Source of the DNA: Sulfurimonas sediminis
Lineage (GTDB): Bacteria; Campylobacterota; Campylobacteria; Campylobacterales; Sulfurimonadaceae
Direction: 5' to 3'
Assembly: GCF_014905115.1 (NCBI RefSeq)
Contig: NZ_CP041235.1
Coordinates: 124,001-188,000, forward strand
DNA: 64,000 bases
The translations under genes were made by a program, and so were the position numbers. Below, in pieces: positions 61,946 to 64,000 of the stretch; positions within the stretch are counted from its first letter, which is position 1, and every line of letters starts with the position of its first letter. The notes below the pieces were generated by a model that was not told where the DNA came from, did not search any database, and saw only the letters and a list, made by a program, of their open reading frames with translations.

Positions 61946-62637
61946 TGTTACAGGATAAAACTTTTTTAGCCATTATACCCGCAAGAGGCGGTTCTAAGAG
62001 ATTGCCTCGTAAAAATGTTTTAAATTTGGCAGGAAAGCCTTTGATTTCATGGAGTATAGAAGCTGCCAAACAAAGCAAATATATTGATGAAATTGTTGTT
62101 TCAAGTGATGATGATGAGATATTAGGTATTGCTCATTCTCTGAACGTGACTGTTTTAAAACGCCCTGCAACACTTTCAACGGATACAGCCACAACTTTTG
62201 AAGTAATACAACATCTGATAAAAAACTTTGAAAAACAATATACACATCTAATTTTACTGCAACCAACAAGCCCTCTACGAGATAGCGAAGATATTGACAA
62301 AGCAATAGAACTTTTAGATAAAAAAAATGCTGATGCTGTTGTAAGTGTGTGTGAAATGGAGCATTCACCACTTTGGTCCAACACTCTGCCAAAAAACAAA
62401 AGCATGACAACTTTTTTGAACAAAGAAATTTTAAATAAAAGAAGTCAGGACCTAGAAACATACTATAGATTAAATGGTGCAATATATGTTATAAGTGTCA
62501 CAAAACTTTTAGAAAAGAAAAGTTTTTTTTTAGAAGAGAGTATATATGCATATGTGATGGATCAAAAAAAGTCTATTGATATTGATACAAAATTAGACTT
62601 TGAAATAGCCAGTTATTTGCTTTCTAGGCTAATATAA
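61945..62637 (+). CDS. legF: CMP-legionaminic acid synthase (cytidylyltransferase)
   Basis: The 230-residue NeuA-family protein has FLAIIPARGGSKRLPRKNVL, the CTP-binding opening, then KPLISWSIEAAKQSKYIDEI, VSSDDDEILGIA, LLQPTSPLRDSEDIDKAIEL and the late DIDTKLDFEIA with the metal Asp. It activates the nine-carbon acid as CMP sugar for the Maf transferase. It is called ptmB in Campylobacter. Last gene of the operon; its ATG overlaps the ptmE stop by one base. Confidence 0.9.
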   Translation: MLQDKTFLAIIPARGGSKRLPRKNVLNLAGKPLISWSIEAAKQSKYIDEIVVSSDDDEILGIAHSLNVTVLKRPATLSTDTATTFEVIQHLIKNFEKQYTHLILLQPTSPLRDSEDIDKAIELLDKKNADAVVSVCEMEHSPLWSNTLPKNKSMTTFLNKEILNKRSQDLETYYRLNGAIYVISVTKLLEKKSFFLEESIYAYVMDQKKSIDIDTKLDFEIASYLLSRLI

Positions 62638-62662
62638 TAGCTGTAGATTATATGGTTTACAA

Positions 62663-62703
62663 TGCTGTGCATATCTTTCACTGTAGAGAGTTATGCACTA
62701 GCA
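62663..62703. other. Hairpin between convergent legF and fliD
   Basis: TGCTGTGCAT (62663-62672) pairs with ATGCAC-t-AGCA (62693-62703), with one bulged T and a 20-base loop. It lies between the two convergent 3' ends and may protect or end transcripts. No T tract follows, so it is not a standard terminator. Confidence 0.35.
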
Positions 62704-62738
62704 CAGAAAGAGTATTTGCAGTTGCAACAGGAATAAAG

Positions 62739-64000
62739 TTAGTTACTGCTATTTGCTTGTGCATCAATCATCTGTTGCAATGATGAAAACTCTGCATTTA
62801 ATTGGCTTATCATGGCATCGTACGCAATAAATTGTTGAGTCATGATGTCATATTTACTATCAAGAGAAGCTTGAGCTCTCTCTCTTGCATCGGCTAAATT
62901 TTGAGCATCTTTTGTCAGTCCATTATCAAAGTTTGAGAGAAGTCCATCATATCCGGTATATTGTCTTACCTTATCATCAAGACTTGTAAAGAAGCCTGTT
63001 GTCTCATTACCGTTGCTGTCTGTTCCTCCTGTAAAAAAAGTTTTAACACTGTCAGAATCAGTTTGTAGTTTTGATTCTAAAACACTGCTGTCAAAACTCA
63101 TGACACCATATCTGTCGATATCAATTCCATAGTCCATAAGAGATCCGGAATTAAAACGGCTTGTTACTGCACCTGCTAGATCTCTTTTGAGTCCATTAAC
63201 AAAGCTGTCTCCTTGAAAGATGCCCTGTGTTCCTTGCTCTTTGTCAAAAATGGTCATATCGTTAAGGTTTGTCATTAGGGTATTATAGTTGTCAACAAAC
63301 ATCTGCATTTCATCAACAATTTTTTGAGTATCTTGATTGATGGTTACATTAGAAATATCTCCCTCTGTTTTGAGCGTAATATTTACACCCAAAATCAAAT
63401 CGCTTATCTCATTAGTTGAACGTGTTGTTGTGATTCCATTAAACTTAAAAACTGCATCTGTAGCGTCTTGTATTTTTTGATAACCATCTGTTAGAGTTGT
63501 ATCAAACAAGGCAGCATCAAGTGAACCTGTGCCATTTGTCCCATCATCTGTATCTGTAATAGTTATTGCCTGATTTTCTCCTGTTTCTTTAGACGAAAGT
63601 ACAAGGCTAAACGCTCCTGGAGTTGTCTCTAAAATGGAGGCATCTATTTGGGTTCCTGCAATATCTGTTATAGATTGTGCAAGACTTTCAAGGGTTGTAG
63701 TTGCATCATAGTTAATATTATAGGTAGTGCCGTTGATGTCAAGATTCAAGACACCAGCAGCAGAAGCGATGGGTGCGGTTGTACTACTCACGGCACCAAG
63801 CTTTGTTATGTCTTTTTTGGCAAGTGTTGTTGTTTCTAAGGTAAAAGAGTCAACATTGGCTCCGGCATCTACGGTAACTTCGGCACTTCCACTTACATCA
63901 ACTGTTTTATTATCAAAAAGAGTATCATTGCTTAAAGCAAAAGTACTTCCTTTGAAGCTGTTCATATATGAAGAGAGGAGGTCGTATGATTGCTGTTTTT
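62739..64000 (-). CDS. fliD: Flagellar hook-associated protein 2 / filament cap FliD (N-terminus outside window)
   Basis: The frame is open to the right edge, with QQSYDLLSSY before the first in-frame ATG at 63965, so the 5' end lies beyond the window. The sequence has the FliD centre (VLNLDINGTTYNINYDATTT; VTINQDTQKIVDEMQMFVDN), the block MTNLNDMTIFDKEQGTQGIF, and a C-terminal coiled end (QFIAYDAMISQLNAEFSSLQ followed by QMIDAQANSS). FliD caps the filament and guides flagellin folding. It is convergent with the legionaminic operon. Confidence 0.9.
   Translation of the reverse strand, partial: KQQSYDLLSSYMNSFKGSTFALSNDTLFDNKTVDVSGSAEVTVDAGANVDSFTLETTTLAKKDITKLGAVSSTTAPIASAAGVLNLDINGTTYNINYDATTTLESLAQSITDIAGTQIDASILETTPGAFSLVLSSKETGENQAITITDTDDGTNGTGSLDAALFDTTLTDGYQKIQDATDAVFKFNGITTTRSTNEISDLILGVNITLKTEGDISNVTINQDTQKIVDEMQMFVDNYNTLMTNLNDMTIFDKEQGTQGIFQGDSFVNGLKRDLAGAVTSRFNSGSLMDYGIDIDRYGVMSFDSSVLESKLQTDSDSVKTFFTGGTDSNGNETTGFFTSLDDKVRQYTGYDGLLSNFDNGLTKDAQNLADARERAQASLDSKYDIMTQQFIAYDAMISQLNAEFSSLQQMIDAQANSSN

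Overview
The window looks like a chromosomal segment of a Campylobacterota bacterium, most like a Sulfurimonas-type sulfur or hydrogen oxidiser. Pointers are the AT-rich coding style, the anaerobic cobalamin gene set, a menaquinone gene of the futalosine type (mqnD), a short bioB, the rqcH/cdsA/dxr/tsaD and recA/eno/AMIN gene strings, a sulfide:quinone reductase-like flavoprotein, a split PAS + chemoreceptor pair of CetB/CetA type, and flagellar genes beside a legionaminic acid locus. The species cannot be fixed from sequence reading alone.

Region 1 (1-6790) is accessory DNA. It holds the 3' end of a cytosine methyltransferase, three toxin-antitoxin modules (two RelB/RelE-like, one BrnT/BrnA), a GIY-YIG-like protein, a DUF2442 protein and decayed remnants. 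Imperfect palindromes between the genes behave like integron attC sites: the first bases of a segment are the reverse complement of the R'' box at its own 3' end. No integrase lies in the window. An IS3-family and an IS1182-family element are inserted here, and both transposase genes are broken by short related insertions. Two of these sit exactly in the catalytic Asp and Glu codons of the IS3 transposase.

Region 2 (6794-18520) is a cobalamin region: cbiM, cbiK, cbiA, cbiC, a [2Fe-2S] protein, cbiD, cbiET, cbiF, cbiG, cbiH and cbiL, plus a kinase-like and a Cys-rich protein. A BluB-like gene in the middle carries a frameshift. cbiJ and the lower-ligand genes are not in the window.

Region 3 (18600-34143) is core: rqcH, cdsA, dxr, tsaD, tpx, an outer-membrane protein, murB, fliQ, mqnD, recA, eno, an FtsB-like protein, AMIN and DUF481 envelope proteins, mgtE and a CNNM-type protein.

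Region 4 (34159-51059) is mixed: the CetB/CetA-like pair (receptor frameshifted), an ISAs1-family element, an SQR-like flavoprotein, two transporters, a broken asnB plus a methyltransferase lying between 98-bp inverted repeats, panE, msrA, a YpdA-like reductase, an antiporter, bioB, a phosphoesterase and topA.

Region 5 (51135-64000) has two tandem MazF-type toxin modules, then flaA with a sigma-28 promoter, a Maf motility factor, a seven-gene legionaminic acid operon (legB, legC, neuD-like, legI, legG, ptmE, legF) and the C-terminal part of fliD. This is a flagellin production and glycosylation locus.

Two sequence-level signals cross the window. One is the palindrome TTACATGTAA, found 17 times exactly and almost always inside genes. 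The other is a family of dispersed intergenic repeats built on GGCACTGAAGTACC-type hairpins.
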